From positions 1 through 61,327 of the forward strand of contig JACJNV010000286.1 of NCBI GenBank assembly GCA_014695175.1: a stretch of DNA of 61,327 nt, written 5' to 3'. The position numbers and the translations under genes are program-made. Under the pieces are notes generated by a model. It worked only from the letters and a program-made list of their open reading frames with translations. It searched no databases and was not told the DNA's origin. How positions within the stretch are numbered: position 1 is the stretch's first letter; each line of letters starts with the position of its first letter. The DNA comes from Microcoleus sp. FACHB-DQ6 (GTDB lineage: Bacteria; Cyanobacteriota; Cyanobacteriia; Cyanobacteriales; Microcoleaceae). Shown here piece by piece: positions 37,005 through 46,130 of the stretch.

Positions 37005-39563
37005 ATGTCGTGGACTCCCTTAAGTCATCGAATTCATCACTTGCCGCTTATCCTTGCGGGCCCGATTTTGCGCCGGACTGAAAGTCGGGCCGTGACAGTT
37101 TGGCTGGCTCTGAAAGCACCCCGCCGAGTCGAACTCAAGGTTTATTCGACAGAGGGCGGAACCGGAGAAATTGTCGATCGACCATTGCTCCAAGGTGCGA
37201 ACTCTACTGTGCAGCTCGGCAAATACCTGCACGTAGTGGCGGTGACTGCTAAACCAATCGACCGCAATGTCTTGACATCCGGGCAAATTTATGCTTATGA
37301 CATCAAGTTTGCTGGGAGTAGCGAGTCGCCGTCGGGGGTGGCTGTCGCAGAAAATGAGAAAGAAAATCTCATTTCTTGCCTGTGGCCTGCCGCCCCGGAT
37401 TTGTCGGCTTTGGGACGGGACACGATTAGTTATTTCGCTCACCAGTTGCCGACTTTTGCCCTGCCACCGAACGATTTAAACTATTTGCGTATCGTTCACG
37501 GTTCTTGTCGCAAGCCCCACGGAGACGGCAGAGATGCGCTGCCAATCTTGGATAATTCGATCGAACAGTTTGCAGGTACGGCAAATAGCAGGCCCCACCA
37601 ACTGTTTTTAACCGGCGACCAAATTTATGGCGACGACGTGGCCGATGCGATGCTGTGGGCTTTGACTGATGCTGGCGATACACTGTTGGGCTGGGAAGAG
37701 AGTCTACCCCTGATGGATGATGCCCAAAGTAAAAAGAATTTGTGTATCAGTATACCTAAAAATTCGCAAAACGAAAATGCAGTTGGCGAAGAGAGGGAAA
37801 TTTTTAGAGATTCGCCAATTCAGAAACCGTCTGATGCTGAGTATGAGTCCAAAAAACCAATTGAGTTACAGCCGGGGACTCGCAGCGATATTGCCAGAGA
37901 TTTTGGCGGCTTTACGGGGATGTTGGTGAATAAACCGGACAAGGCTAAAAGTCACTTGTTCAGTTTGGGGGAATATTGCGCGATGTATTTGTTAGTTTGG
38001 TCGCCGATACTTTGGTGCGCGCGTTTTCCGAAGGGTAAGGAGATTCGCCCAAATTCTAAGCAGGCAAAAGTCTGGGATAGAGAAGTTGTTGAACTTGACG
38101 GTTTTGCCCGCAATTTGTGGAGGGTGAGAAGGGCGCTAGCGAATATTCCTACTTATATGATTTGCGATGACCATGATGTTAGCGACGATTTTTATTTGAA
38201 TCGAGAGTGGTGTTACCGGGTGCTGGGGAAGCCGCTGGGACGGCGGGTTGTGCAGAATGCTTTGGTGGCTTACGCTGTGTTTCAGGCTTGGGGAAATACG
38301 CCCGCACAGTTCGATCGGGAAAAACCGGGAGATAAATTATTAAAGGCTGCTGAAAAATGGTCTGTTTCGGCGGGAACTGATGTTTCTGCTTGGGAGGATG
38401 TGGCTTCGTATTTAGGAATTCCAAGGCTCGATCCGAAAACACATTTACCAAAGTTGAAATTAGATGAAGATGTTTTTATTTTGGATCGAGATGATGAGGG
38501 TGTAAATGAAGTTTTGAATTGGCATTTTACTGTGAGAACTTTTAAGCACGAAGTGATTGTGCTGGATACGCGGAGTTGGCGGGGTTATCCGATGGAAAGC
38601 CCGATGGATCCGCCGATGCTTTTGACTCACAAAGGTTTTGAGGAGCAAATTCAGAAACCTTTGAGGGAGACGGATTTGCTGAATAAAACTGAGGAGTTTG
38701 AGATTGAGGCGACGCTGGTGGTTGTGCCGACAAATTTGGTGGGTTTGTGGCTTATTGATGCGGTGCAAAAGTGGGATTTGGCACAGGGGAAGGTTTTTAG
38801 TAGTGATGCGGGGGATGCTTGGAATTTTCATGAGTTGGCTTTTGTGAAGCTGTTGGTGGAATTTTTTAAACAGCGCGATCGGGTGATTGTGTTGACGGGG
38901 GATATTCACTATGCTGCTGCTGTGCGACTGAGTTATTGGTATGATTGTCATTTTGGCGATTCTCGACCGAATATTGAGCCTTTGGGGGGGGCGAATTATA
39001 AGTCAAGTTGTCAATATTCTGTGCTGGCGCAGTTGACTGCTAGTGCTTTTATCAATGAGGAGTGGAAAACGCATTTAGTTCATACTAAGATTAAGTCGTT
39101 GCTTCCTGAGCGATCGCACCAATGTTTGGGATGGAATGAGCCGCTGGAATTAATGAATATTTCGAGGATGACCAGAAAGAAGGCTGTGGCGGCTGGTCTC
39201 AGAAATAGACAATCTATGCCTGACTGGGGCTATCGGATTGACTGGATTAAACGCCAAAGAGCTCGGGTGTTTTTGCACCTAGAAAAGGGAACTCCGTCAA
39301 ATAGATCGCATAAAAATAAACAATTGTCACTGCTGCATAGGTTGTGGAATTTTATATCGCTGTTGTGGCGCAATCGCTGGCTGCAAGAGGGTGATGAGAT
39401 TGTGGGATATAGCAATATTGCGATCGTCAGTTTTCAGTGGCCTGCTGATGGTGATGGGGAGAAAGCGGTGATGCAAAATGTTTATTGGCGGCCGCTTTGG
39501 GAGCCGGATAGTGTGGTTTACAGTCAATATTTTGTGCCGCTGGGATTGGATGAGGATGATTAG
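37005..39563 (+). CDS. PhoD-like metallophosphatase
   Basis: 852 residues of the PhoD/alkaline phosphatase D superfamily. Metal-site motifs: HGSCRKPHGDG, LTGDQIYGDDVADAM, ICDDHDVSDDF and VLTGDIHYAAA. The N-terminal ~130 residues look like a beta-sandwich (RILTVWLALKAP-like strands). There are several insertions between motifs, making it longer than classical PhoD. No signal peptide or Tat motif, so it is probably cytoplasmic, unlike secreted PhoD. The substrate is unknown. Monocistronic. Confidence 0.83.
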   Translation: MSWTPLSHRIHHLPLILAGPILRRTESRAVTVWLALKAPRRVELKVYSTEGGTGEIVDRPLLQGANSTVQLGKYLHVVAVTAKPIDRNVLTSGQIYAYDIKFAGSSESPSGVAVAENEKENLISCLWPAAPDLSALGRDTISYFAHQLPTFALPPNDLNYLRIVHGSCRKPHGDGRDALPILDNSIEQFAGTANSRPHQLFLTGDQIYGDDVADAMLWALTDAGDTLLGWEESLPLMDDAQSKKNLCISIPKNSQNENAVGEEREIFRDSPIQKPSDAEYESKKPIELQPGTRSDIARDFGGFTGMLVNKPDKAKSHLFSLGEYCAMYLLVWSPILWCARFPKGKEIRPNSKQAKVWDREVVELDGFARNLWRVRRALANIPTYMICDDHDVSDDFYLNREWCYRVLGKPLGRRVVQNALVAYAVFQAWGNTPAQFDREKPGDKLLKAAEKWSVSAGTDVSAWEDVASYLGIPRLDPKTHLPKLKLDEDVFILDRDDEGVNEVLNWHFTVRTFKHEVIVLDTRSWRGYPMESPMDPPMLLTHKGFEEQIQKPLRETDLLNKTEEFEIEATLVVVPTNLVGLWLIDAVQKWDLAQGKVFSSDAGDAWNFHELAFVKLLVEFFKQRDRVIVLTGDIHYAAAVRLSYWYDCHFGDSRPNIEPLGGANYKSSCQYSVLAQLTASAFINEEWKTHLVHTKIKSLLPERSHQCLGWNEPLELMNISRMTRKKAVAAGLRNRQSMPDWGYRIDWIKRQRARVFLHLEKGTPSNRSHKNKQLSLLHRLWNFISLLWRNRWLQEGDEIVGYSNIAIVSFQWPADGDGEKAVMQNVYWRPLWEPDSVVYSQYFVPLGLDEDD

Positions 39564-39630
39564 ATTACCGATTTCTTGAAGAAGTCGGGGATTTCGATAT
39601 GGGTACAATATTGTGATGGGTTTGTGGCAG

Positions 39631-39780
39631 TGTCCGCCGGGGGTTGAAACCCCCGTCTCATAGCTAAAGTCGGTTGAAACCGACTAAAGATTCGCCTGAA
39701 ACCGATGTACATCAACTAATTCTTCAGTCCTTTTGAGAGGACTTTCGCTTTGAGACAGGGGTTTCAACCCCTGGCGGACT
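39631..39780. repeat. 150-bp inverted-repeat element
   Basis: TGTCCGCCGGGGGTTGAAAC at the left is mirrored at the right by GGTTTCAACCCCTGGCGGAC, with GTCTCA/TGAGAC also matching. An inner inverted word (AGTCGGTTGAAACCGACT) lies at 39667-39684. Non-coding; looks like a small mobile repeat of the kind seen again, degenerate, at about 51598-51660. Confidence 0.7.
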
Positions 39781-39863
39781 CGCGGGCGAACCAACTGGCT
39801 TTCCCTGCGCGGACAAACTAACGGACTAACAAATCGAATTCGATCGCAAATTTCTCTCAAATT

Positions 39864-39963
39864 CGATCGCCCATCCACCAAAAACCCGATCGCCCATCCA
39901 CAAAAAACCCGATCGCCCATCCACCCAAAAACCCGATCGCCCATCCACAAAAAACCCGATCGC
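39864..39963. repeat. 23-bp tandem repeat containing CGATCG
   Basis: About four and a half units of CGATCGCCCATCCACCAAAA plus ACC, starting at 39864, 39887, 39910, 39934 and 39957. Periods are 23-24 bp. Each unit carries a partial HIP1 word. Confidence 0.85.
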
Positions 39964-40041
39964 GGGGCCCCAGAAACCGGGTTTTTACCGAAATACTTCC
40001 CTACAACCGACAGATGTGGACAAAAACCTCGCTGTCAACTG

Positions 40042-41655
40042 TCAACTGTCAACTGTCAACTGTTTAACTCCCTCCAATCGCAGGAAATGCACCCGGCCCG
40101 ATCCATCGCCCGCTACAACTGTCACTCCATCAGGGGCGATCGCACAGCAATAAAACGAAGTTTCTCCACTGAAACTAGCAACCTCTTCACCGCTAAATAA
40201 ATCCCAGATTTTCAGGGTATGATCCCCTGAAGCGGAAATCGCGGTTTTGCCGTCGGGTGTGATCGCCACTGCTGTTAGCCAGTTATTATGACCAGTAAGA
40301 GTTTTCAGTTCCCGCCATGTCTGGGTGTCCCAGGTTTTCAGGGTATGATCCTCTGAAGCGGAAATCGCGGTTTTGCCGTCTGGTGCGATCGCCACTGCTG
40401 TTACCAAGGTAGTATGATCTGTTACCCAGTCCTTATGACCAATAAAAGTTTTCAGTTCCCGGCCTGTCTCGGTTTCCCAGATTTTCAGGGTATAATCGTC
40501 TGAAGCCGAAATCGCGGTTCTGCCGTTTGGTGCGATCGCCACTGTTGTTACCGAGCTAGTATGACCGGTGAGGGTTAATAGTTCCGTGCCTGTCTCGGTG
40601 TCCCAGATTTTCAGGGTTTTATCCCATGAAGCGGAAATCGCGGTTTTGCCGCCGGGTGCGATCGCCACTGCTGTTACCAAGTCATTATGACCAGTAAGAG
40701 TTTTCAGTTCCCGGCCTGTCTCGGTGTCCCAGATTTTCAGGGTGTTATCGTATGAAGCGGAAATCGCGGTTTTGCCGTCTGGTGCGATCGCCACTGCTGT
40801 TACCGAGTCATTATGACCAGTAAGAGTTTTCAGTTCCCGGCCTGTCTCGGTGTCCCAGATTTTCAGGGTGTTATCGTATGAAGCGGAAATCGCGGTTTTG
40901 CCGTCTGGTGCGATTGCCACTGCTGTTACCGAGTTAGTATGACCAGTAAGAGTTTTCAGTTTCCGGCCTGTCTCGGTGTCCCAGATTTTCAGGGTTTTAT
41001 CGTCTGAAGCGGAAATCGCAGTTTTGCCGTCTGGTGCGATTGCCACTGCTGTTACCGAGTTAATATGACCAGTAAGAGTTTTCAGTTCCCGGCCTGTCTC
41101 GGTGTCCCAGATTTTCAGGGTTTCATCCTCCGATAAAGCCGAAATCGCGGTTTTGCCGTCTGGTGCGATTGCCACTGCTGTTACCGAGTTAGTATGACCA
41201 GTAAGTGTCCGCCATGCCCCTTCATTTGCCCGTTCTAAATTAGCCTTTAAAGGCCGTAACCAAAGACTATCTTTCCACTGTTTAGCCTGTTCCAACATCC
41301 CCTGAATCTCCGGCATTTCAAAATCCATCAACCTCCCCAATAATTGCCCAGCTAATTGCGTTTTATCCCTATCCAAAACGTGCGCCGACTTGCGAATTGC
41401 CCCTTGAATCAACCGCAAACTTTCAGCTTGCCCCTCCGAGAGCAACACATCAGAAACTCTCGCCAAATCGAAATCCTCAATTAAAGCTTGCACCCCCAAA
41501 AAATCCAGTTTCATCTCAATAAAACCGAAATCCGTCAACCAAGCGCAATAACGGTCAACCTTCCCCCCTTTCGCAAATCTCTTCGGTTGGTATTTCAACA
41601 GCAAATCTCGATCTTCCTGACACTGCTGCGCCAACCACACACCTAATTCGCTCAT
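40042..41655 (-). CDS. WD40-repeat protein coupled to NTPase
   Basis: 537 residues. The first ~140 are helical. Then follow eight near-identical WD40 repeats of the pattern TLTGHxxSVTAVAIAPDGK..AIS..DxTLKIWDTETG and a ninth degenerate one (SFSGETSFYCC), enough for a closed propeller. Repeat 1 has an extra residue or two (ALSEDETL) and repeat 7 carries a six-residue insertion (DHTTLV). The DNA copies are very similar, so the repeats were recently homogenised or expanded. Its ATG overlaps the NTPase stop (ATGA, 4 bp). In single-chain STAND proteins these parts are fused; here they are split in two genes. Confidence 0.9.
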   Translation of the reverse strand: MSELGVWLAQQCQEDRDLLLKYQPKRFAKGGKVDRYCAWLTDFGFIEMKLDFLGVQALIEDFDLARVSDVLLSEGQAESLRLIQGAIRKSAHVLDRDKTQLAGQLLGRLMDFEMPEIQGMLEQAKQWKDSLWLRPLKANLERANEGAWRTLTGHTNSVTAVAIAPDGKTAISALSEDETLKIWDTETGRELKTLTGHINSVTAVAIAPDGKTAISASDDKTLKIWDTETGRKLKTLTGHTNSVTAVAIAPDGKTAISASYDNTLKIWDTETGRELKTLTGHNDSVTAVAIAPDGKTAISASYDNTLKIWDTETGRELKTLTGHNDLVTAVAIAPGGKTAISASWDKTLKIWDTETGTELLTLTGHTSSVTTVAIAPNGRTAISASDDYTLKIWETETGRELKTFIGHKDWVTDHTTLVTAVAIAPDGKTAISASEDHTLKTWDTQTWRELKTLTGHNNWLTAVAITPDGKTAISASGDHTLKIWDLFSGEEVASFSGETSFYCCAIAPDGVTVVAGDGSGRVHFLRLEGVKQLTVDS

Positions 41656-43715
41656 AGCGGCGCTCCTCCTGTAGCGTGATCACAAATGTCATCATTAATA
41701 TCTTCCAGTGTTAGTCCAGCCGACTGCACGGTTTCATCCGCTTCCAGAAACTGCCGAAAACTGTTGTGATAGATAGTGTATCGAGTTTCCTTCCCTACTT
41801 TCTCATGTCGCAAAAACGAATTCCATTTTCCGAGAACCTGCTGTACTTTTATAACATTTTTCTCGCGGGCAGATTTAGCCAACCAGCGACAAGAAACAGG
41901 TTCCTCTGCTTGCGATAGGAAATAGATAATCCTAACCTTCAATTCCAGCAGAGGATCGTTTTCCCTGCCCATGCCCATCATCTGTCCCCAGTGTTTTTGA
42001 TAATATTCCTCCAAACCCGCTGGCAAATCATTTAAATTCACATCATTGTACGTGCCGCCTTCAATCTCATCAAGTACGTGGCGGAGGTAGATAAATTTCT
42101 TTTCGCTTTTTTGGGCTACCGCCGTCACAAACTGTTCCCGCTGCAAATTTCGACCCTTAATCCAATTCTGAATTAACTGGCTTCTCTCCGTGCGTTTTGC
42201 CAGATAAGCCTCGACATCTTTGAGACTGTCTGTACTGTATTTCATCAAATCAAAAACCGTCTTGTTAGCTGTCGGCATTGTCAGAAAATCCGGCCGCTTC
42301 GAGACAATAAAATAAACGTTATCCGGCAAATCATTAGGCAAATACGAAACATTACTGTTGCTAGTTTGAGCCTTCCAGTCAACTTCATCCAGCGCATCCA
42401 CCACAAAAATAATTTTTTTGTCCATGCTAGACTTAGCGCTGACTTCCTTCAGCAACTCGCCTAGAAAGTTGTTATTTTTCAGGGCATTTTCCGGCAGACG
42501 CGGGTACTTGTCTTTAAGGCCAAAACCTTCAATTAACTGAGTGCAAGCATTTTCCAAAAAAGTTTCAGCGCTGACAATCCCGTCCGGTTGCGAGTTGAAA
42601 TGAGTAACGCAGCGGCGCTTCAACATCACCACACAGGCAGCCATAATCGCGCTTTTCCCAACACCCGGTTCCGCCTCCAAAACAAAATAGCCTTTTTGCT
42701 TTGTCCTCAGAAACTCATTAATTGCTTCAAACACAAATTTCCGACCGGTAAAGTCTTTAATTCTGTCCTGAATAATCGTCTCTGACTTAACAGGAATCGG
42801 CAAACTCGGCGTAGTAGGATCGATATATCTTTCCAGCAATGCCCGAATCTGCGCCAAATCGTCGCGGATGCCAATTTCGATCGCCTCCAATTTCACCATC
42901 ACTTGACAAATCTGCTGCTGCGTCGCCACTGCCTCCAACTTTTGCAGAATTTCCCCATTTTGCAGCCCCAAATCTCTCAGTTCAGCTAAAGCAATTTGGT
43001 GCAGGTTCAACAGCATCGCCGCAAACTTTTCTCCTCCATTCGCCGCATCCAGTTTCAGCACTTCGCGGTACGCTTTCGGGAATGTTGCATACAGCTTGTC
43101 CGCGACAAATTCGACGATTTCCGCATCGAAGGATTTGCCCTCGCTGGCGGCGAATTCCCGCAGGAAAGTTGCCCAATCTGCCGTTGTCAATCCGGTAACT
43201 CGATCGAACTCCTCGGCATCCGCAGAAAAAATCTTGGTTAACTGGTCTTCCGAAATATCTAAACCCCTTGACAAGTCGGCTGTATTCGTGTTAATATCCA
43301 GCCAGTATTCAGGAGTTTTCTCGGCTAATTGACTGAGTGCTGTTTCTGGATAAGGCAAATTTTTGGTTTCGGCGATCACAATTAGGCGATCGGACTTCGC
43401 AACCTCTCTCAAAATATAGCCGATCGCCTCACCCGCGGCCTTAATCAAATCGTGATTATCGAGAATCCTCGCATTTTTGCTCAACCCTTCCGTCAGCCGA
43501 TTTCCGAGGTCATTAGCCGCGATATTCCCCGCTATACCACTAGCAATCGCCGCCAAAATCGAAACTCCCCCAACTGCGATCGGGCCGCCCATCATACCCG
43601 CTGCTGCTTGAGTTGCCGGATTGGCGATCGCATTTGAAATAACTTGTCCAATAGCCATCACCGCACTGCATCCAATTACCCTAGTTTTAAAATTAGCTAA
43701 GTCCATTAGTGGCAT
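41652..43715 (-). CDS. STAND-type NTPase with glycine-rich N-terminus
   Basis: Predicted ATPase with P-loop EAEPGVGKSAIM and Walker B KIIFVVDALDEVD, followed by winged-helix-like segments, as in AP-ATPase/NACHT STAND proteins. The N-terminal ~70 residues hold a Gly/Ala/Ile-rich segment (AIANPATQAAAGMMGGPIAV and IAASGIAGNIA) that resembles a glycine zipper and might insert in membranes. The frame opens at 43760; ATG 43715 has GAGGA upstream (11 nt) and is chosen, ATG 43706 is also possible. Translationally coupled to the WD40 protein. Such proteins sense a ligand through repeats and oligomerise; defence or cell-death signalling is the usual guess. Confidence 0.82.
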   Translation of the reverse strand: MPLMDLANFKTRVIGCSAVMAIGQVISNAIANPATQAAAGMMGGPIAVGGVSILAAIASGIAGNIAANDLGNRLTEGLSKNARILDNHDLIKAAGEAIGYILREVAKSDRLIVIAETKNLPYPETALSQLAEKTPEYWLDINTNTADLSRGLDISEDQLTKIFSADAEEFDRVTGLTTADWATFLREFAASEGKSFDAEIVEFVADKLYATFPKAYREVLKLDAANGGEKFAAMLLNLHQIALAELRDLGLQNGEILQKLEAVATQQQICQVMVKLEAIEIGIRDDLAQIRALLERYIDPTTPSLPIPVKSETIIQDRIKDFTGRKFVFEAINEFLRTKQKGYFVLEAEPGVGKSAIMAACVVMLKRRCVTHFNSQPDGIVSAETFLENACTQLIEGFGLKDKYPRLPENALKNNNFLGELLKEVSAKSSMDKKIIFVVDALDEVDWKAQTSNSNVSYLPNDLPDNVYFIVSKRPDFLTMPTANKTVFDLMKYSTDSLKDVEAYLAKRTERSQLIQNWIKGRNLQREQFVTAVAQKSEKKFIYLRHVLDEIEGGTYNDVNLNDLPAGLEEYYQKHWGQMMGMGRENDPLLELKVRIIYFLSQAEEPVSCRWLAKSAREKNVIKVQQVLGKWNSFLRHEKVGKETRYTIYHNSFRQFLEADETVQSAGLTLEDINDDICDHATGGAPL

Positions 43716-43780
43716 AAAATAAATATTCCTCTTTTCAAAAGTTGATAAGCTGTCCCGCATCTAAATTGTATTTCTTTGGA

Positions 43781-44050
43781 CGGGCAAGATGCCCACCCCC
43801 CAATCAATTTAATCTACTGTGGAACAGGCATCTTGCCTGTTGATTTTGGGCGGGCAAGATGCCCACCCCACAAGAAACTTGATGTTTTGTGGAACAGGCA
43901 TCTTGCCTGTTGATTTTGGGCGGGCAAGATGCCCACCCCACAATCAATTTAATCTACTGTGGAACAGGCATCTTGCCTGTTGATTTTGGGCGGGCAAGAT
44001 GCCCACCCCACAAGAAACTTGATGTTTTGTGAAACAGGCATCTTGCCTGT
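43781..44050. repeat. 70-bp tandem repeat, four copies in an ABAB pattern
   Basis: Units begin at 43781, 43851, 43921 and 43991 with CGGGCAAGATGCCCACCCC. Each contains the inverted pair GGGCAAGATGCC / GGCATCTTGCC and so can fold as a hairpin. The middle part alternates between two versions (AATCAATTTAATCTACTG and AGAAACTTGATGTTTTG), giving a 140-bp higher-order unit. Confidence 0.9.
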
Positions 44051-44075
44051 TCATAAAATCAGAGACAAATATCAA

Positions 44076-44777
44076 CTACAAAACAGCAGCAACACTTGCC
44101 ATCAACAACCCTTGAAACAATTTCACCCCATCAGTTTCGCCCAACATCGGATCGGATGCCCGTTCAGGATGCGGCATCATTCCTAACACATTGCCTTGGC
44201 GGTTGCAAATACCGGCAATATTATTTAACGAACCGTTGGGATTGCCAGCATCGCTAATTTTGCCCGCCGGAGTACAGTAGCGAAACAGGACTTGCTTGTG
44301 CTCTTCTAGTTCTGCTAAAGTATCGGCATCGGCATAATAGTTGCCTTCCCCGTGAGCGATCGGCAAATCGATGATTTCACCCGTAGTATAAGCCGCAGTC
44401 CAACGAGTATTACCGCGTTCGACTTTCAAAGAAGCGCGATCGCAAATAAAATTCAATCCCGCATTCCGTACCAGAGCACCGGGCAACAAACCAGCTTCAG
44501 TCAACACCTGAAAACCGTTGCAAATACCCAGTACAAGTTTGCCCTGTTTCGCGTGTTCCGCAGTAGCCCGCATCGCTGGAGAAAAACGGGCGATCGCGCC
44601 ACACCGCAAATAATCTCCGTAACTGAAACCACCGGGAATTACAATGACATCAATATCCGAAATATCGGTATCTTCGTGCCAAATCATCCGCGTTGGTTGG
44701 TGGAGTAACCCTTGAGTCACCCATACCACATCGCGATCGCAATTTGAACCGGGAAAAACAATAACTCCAAATTTCAT
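44076..44777 (-). CDS. purQ: FGAM synthase subunit PurQ (glutaminase)
   Basis: Glutaminase subunit of phosphoribosylformylglycinamidine synthase, step four of purine synthesis; works with PurL and PurS. Class I amidotransferase: KFGVIVFPGSNCDRD at the start, IPGGFSYGDYLRCGAIA, nucleophile Cys in LGICNGFQVL, and the His/Glu pair in MMPHPERA. The ATG at 44777 is the standard family start; the frame's extension to 44837 reads through a repetitive tract and is rejected. PurS lies 250 bp upstream on the same strand. Confidence 0.95.
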   Translation of the reverse strand: MKFGVIVFPGSNCDRDVVWVTQGLLHQPTRMIWHEDTDISDIDVIVIPGGFSYGDYLRCGAIARFSPAMRATAEHAKQGKLVLGICNGFQVLTEAGLLPGALVRNAGLNFICDRASLKVERGNTRWTAAYTTGEIIDLPIAHGEGNYYADADTLAELEEHKQVLFRYCTPAGKISDAGNPNGSLNNIAGICNRQGNVLGMMPHPERASDPMLGETDGVKLFQGLLMASVAAVL

Positions 44778-44781
44778 AAGC

Positions 44782-44828
44782 TGAAGGAAGAAGGAAGAAG
44801 GAAGAAGGAAGAGGGGAGAAGGAAGAGG
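44782..44828. repeat. Polypurine tract GAAGGAA before purQ
   Basis: Repeats of GAAGGAA (pyrimidine on the purQ strand) directly upstream of the purQ ATG. The tract leaves no normal ribosome binding site there. Confidence 0.75.
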
Positions 44829-44878
44829 TGTCAACATAAGACTAAAATCTTATGTTTTTCTCTCTTGTATCGAAGTCT

Positions 44879-44996
44879 AGATCCCCCTAAATCCCCCTTA
44901 AAAAGGGGGACTTTGAGTGTTCCGAGTTCCTGCGTTTTTAACAGAGACTTTGAATGCTCTTGTTCCCCCCTTATTAAAGGGGGTTAGGGGGGATCT
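44879..44996. repeat. 118-bp inverted-repeat element between purS and purQ
   Basis: Left arm AGATCCCCCTAAATCCCCCT matches in inverse the right arm ending GGGGTTAGGGGGGATCT, with an inner CCCCCTTAAAAAGGGGG hairpin. Non-coding; a common type of small dispersed repeat in cyanobacteria. It separates purS and purQ. Confidence 0.7.
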
Positions 44997-45029
44997 CCGG
45001 GTTTAAAAACACCCTAGGGGCGATCGCAT

Positions 45030-45314
45030 TTATGCCGTCGCTGTCTCCACGGCAACAGGAATTTCAGTCAAATCAAAGCGATAATTTTCAATCACTGGAT
45101 TGGCCAAAAGTTGGTCGCAAACGCGATCGAGTTGTTCGCGCGCCTCCGACTCACCCGCAGCAGTCAGCGTCAATTCAACGTACTTCCCGATTCGCACACG
45201 CTCAACATTGTCGTATCCCATGTGTTGCAAACCAGACTGTACGGCTGTGCCGGCGGGATCTAAAACAGAAGGGCGGAGGGTAACATAGATTTGGGCAAGA
45301 TATTTCTGAGTCAC
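45030..45314 (-). CDS. purS: FGAM synthase subunit PurS
   Basis: Small PurS subunit that bridges PurQ and PurL. 94 residues with the family pattern: YLAQIYVTLRPSVLDPAGTA, VQSGLQHMGYDNVERVRIGK, and LLANPVIENYRFDL at the end. Length is normal, with a short Val/Ala tail. Divergent from the Fur-family gene at 45458; the 143 bp between them should hold both promoters. Confidence 0.95.
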   Translation of the reverse strand: MTQKYLAQIYVTLRPSVLDPAGTAVQSGLQHMGYDNVERVRIGKYVELTLTAAGESEAREQLDRVCDQLLANPVIENYRFDLTEIPVAVETATA

Positions 45315-45457
45315 GGGAATGTTGCGGTAGGTGATGTGAAAGTTAGCCCCATTGTATTCTACAACCGAGCTGCGCGCCGATCGCCATTCGGTTAGCCCAA
45401 GTAAGATAGCCTAGAAACAGGGACAGATTTGACTCTAGCAGATTACACAAAAAAATT

Positions 45458-45850
45458 ATGAGAACCAACCGCACCCGCAGTCAGGAGCGTATTTTAAACT
45501 TGCTCAAAGTCCTAAACCGATCGCTCTCAGCGCAAGATATCTACTTAGAACTGCGTAACAGCGACCAAAGCATGGGCTTAGCAACCGTTTACCGTTCCCT
45601 CGACGGTTTAAAGCGAGAGGGGTTCGTTCACGTCAGAACGCTTGCTAGTGGCGAGTCTCTCTACGGTGCCGCTCACCAAGACCAACATCACTTAACTTGT
45701 CTGGAATGTGGCACGTCAATTACGATCGACGAATGTCCCGTCCACCACTTAGAAAGCCAACTACAACAATCTCATTCTTTCAAGATTTATTATCACACTT
45801 TGGAGTTTTTCGGATTGTGCGATCGATGTACTTTGGCTCAAGAATCTTAG
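45458..45850 (+). CDS. Fur-family regulator, probably Zur
   Basis: Metal-responsive DNA-binding repressor, 130 residues. N-terminal winged helix (SAQDIYLELRNSDQSMGLATVYRSLDGL split over two helices), then the dimerisation domain with HHLTCLECGTSI and FFGLCDRCTL, giving two CxxC structural zinc sites. The DECPVHHLESQL segment resembles cyanobacterial Zur (FurB) more than Fur or PerR. Zur would control zinc uptake. Divergent from purS. The subfamily is tentative. Confidence 0.85.
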   Translation: MRTNRTRSQERILNLLKVLNRSLSAQDIYLELRNSDQSMGLATVYRSLDGLKREGFVHVRTLASGESLYGAAHQDQHHLTCLECGTSITIDECPVHHLESQLQQSHSFKIYYHTLEFFGLCDRCTLAQES

Positions 45851-46130
45851 AGAAGTTATTAATCATGAGAGATTTCAATTCCGGTTGCACTCATCATAAA
45901 TGTTGACTGTTGACGGGCAGGTGGAAAAACTGAATAGTTGAGTGTTAACTGTTGACTCGGTTTTATGATTCCGATGCAACCGCAAACCATAAAGCAATCC
46001 TCGCATCATTTGTGGATTTCTTACTTTCTCCCCGCGGGTTCGGGGAGGGTTGGGGTAGGGTGCAAAAGTGAGATGCTCCCGGTGTTGTTTGTGTAGGGAC
46101 AGATTTAAACCTGTTGTTTTATTAACTCGC
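45851..46130. other. Intergenic gap after the Fur-family gene
   Basis: No gene. It holds GTTGACTGTTGAC-type short repeats and a G/C-rich inverted word (CTCCCCGCGGGTTCGGGGAG at 46029-46048) of the dispersed kind also seen near 59280. Confidence 0.4.

Noticed and set aside
38460-38951. 163-residue minus-strand frame inside the phosphatase gene
   Set aside because: Shadow of the PhoD-like gene, with extreme His/Ile/Gln composition.
39864-39963. Possible CRISPR or protein-binding iteron array
   Set aside because: Units are contiguous with no unique spacers and consist of HIP1-like words; looks like simple tandem expansion.
43781-44050. Possible CRISPR array
   Set aside because: The segments between repeated ends are themselves repeated in an ABAB order, unlike unique spacers, and no cas gene is present.
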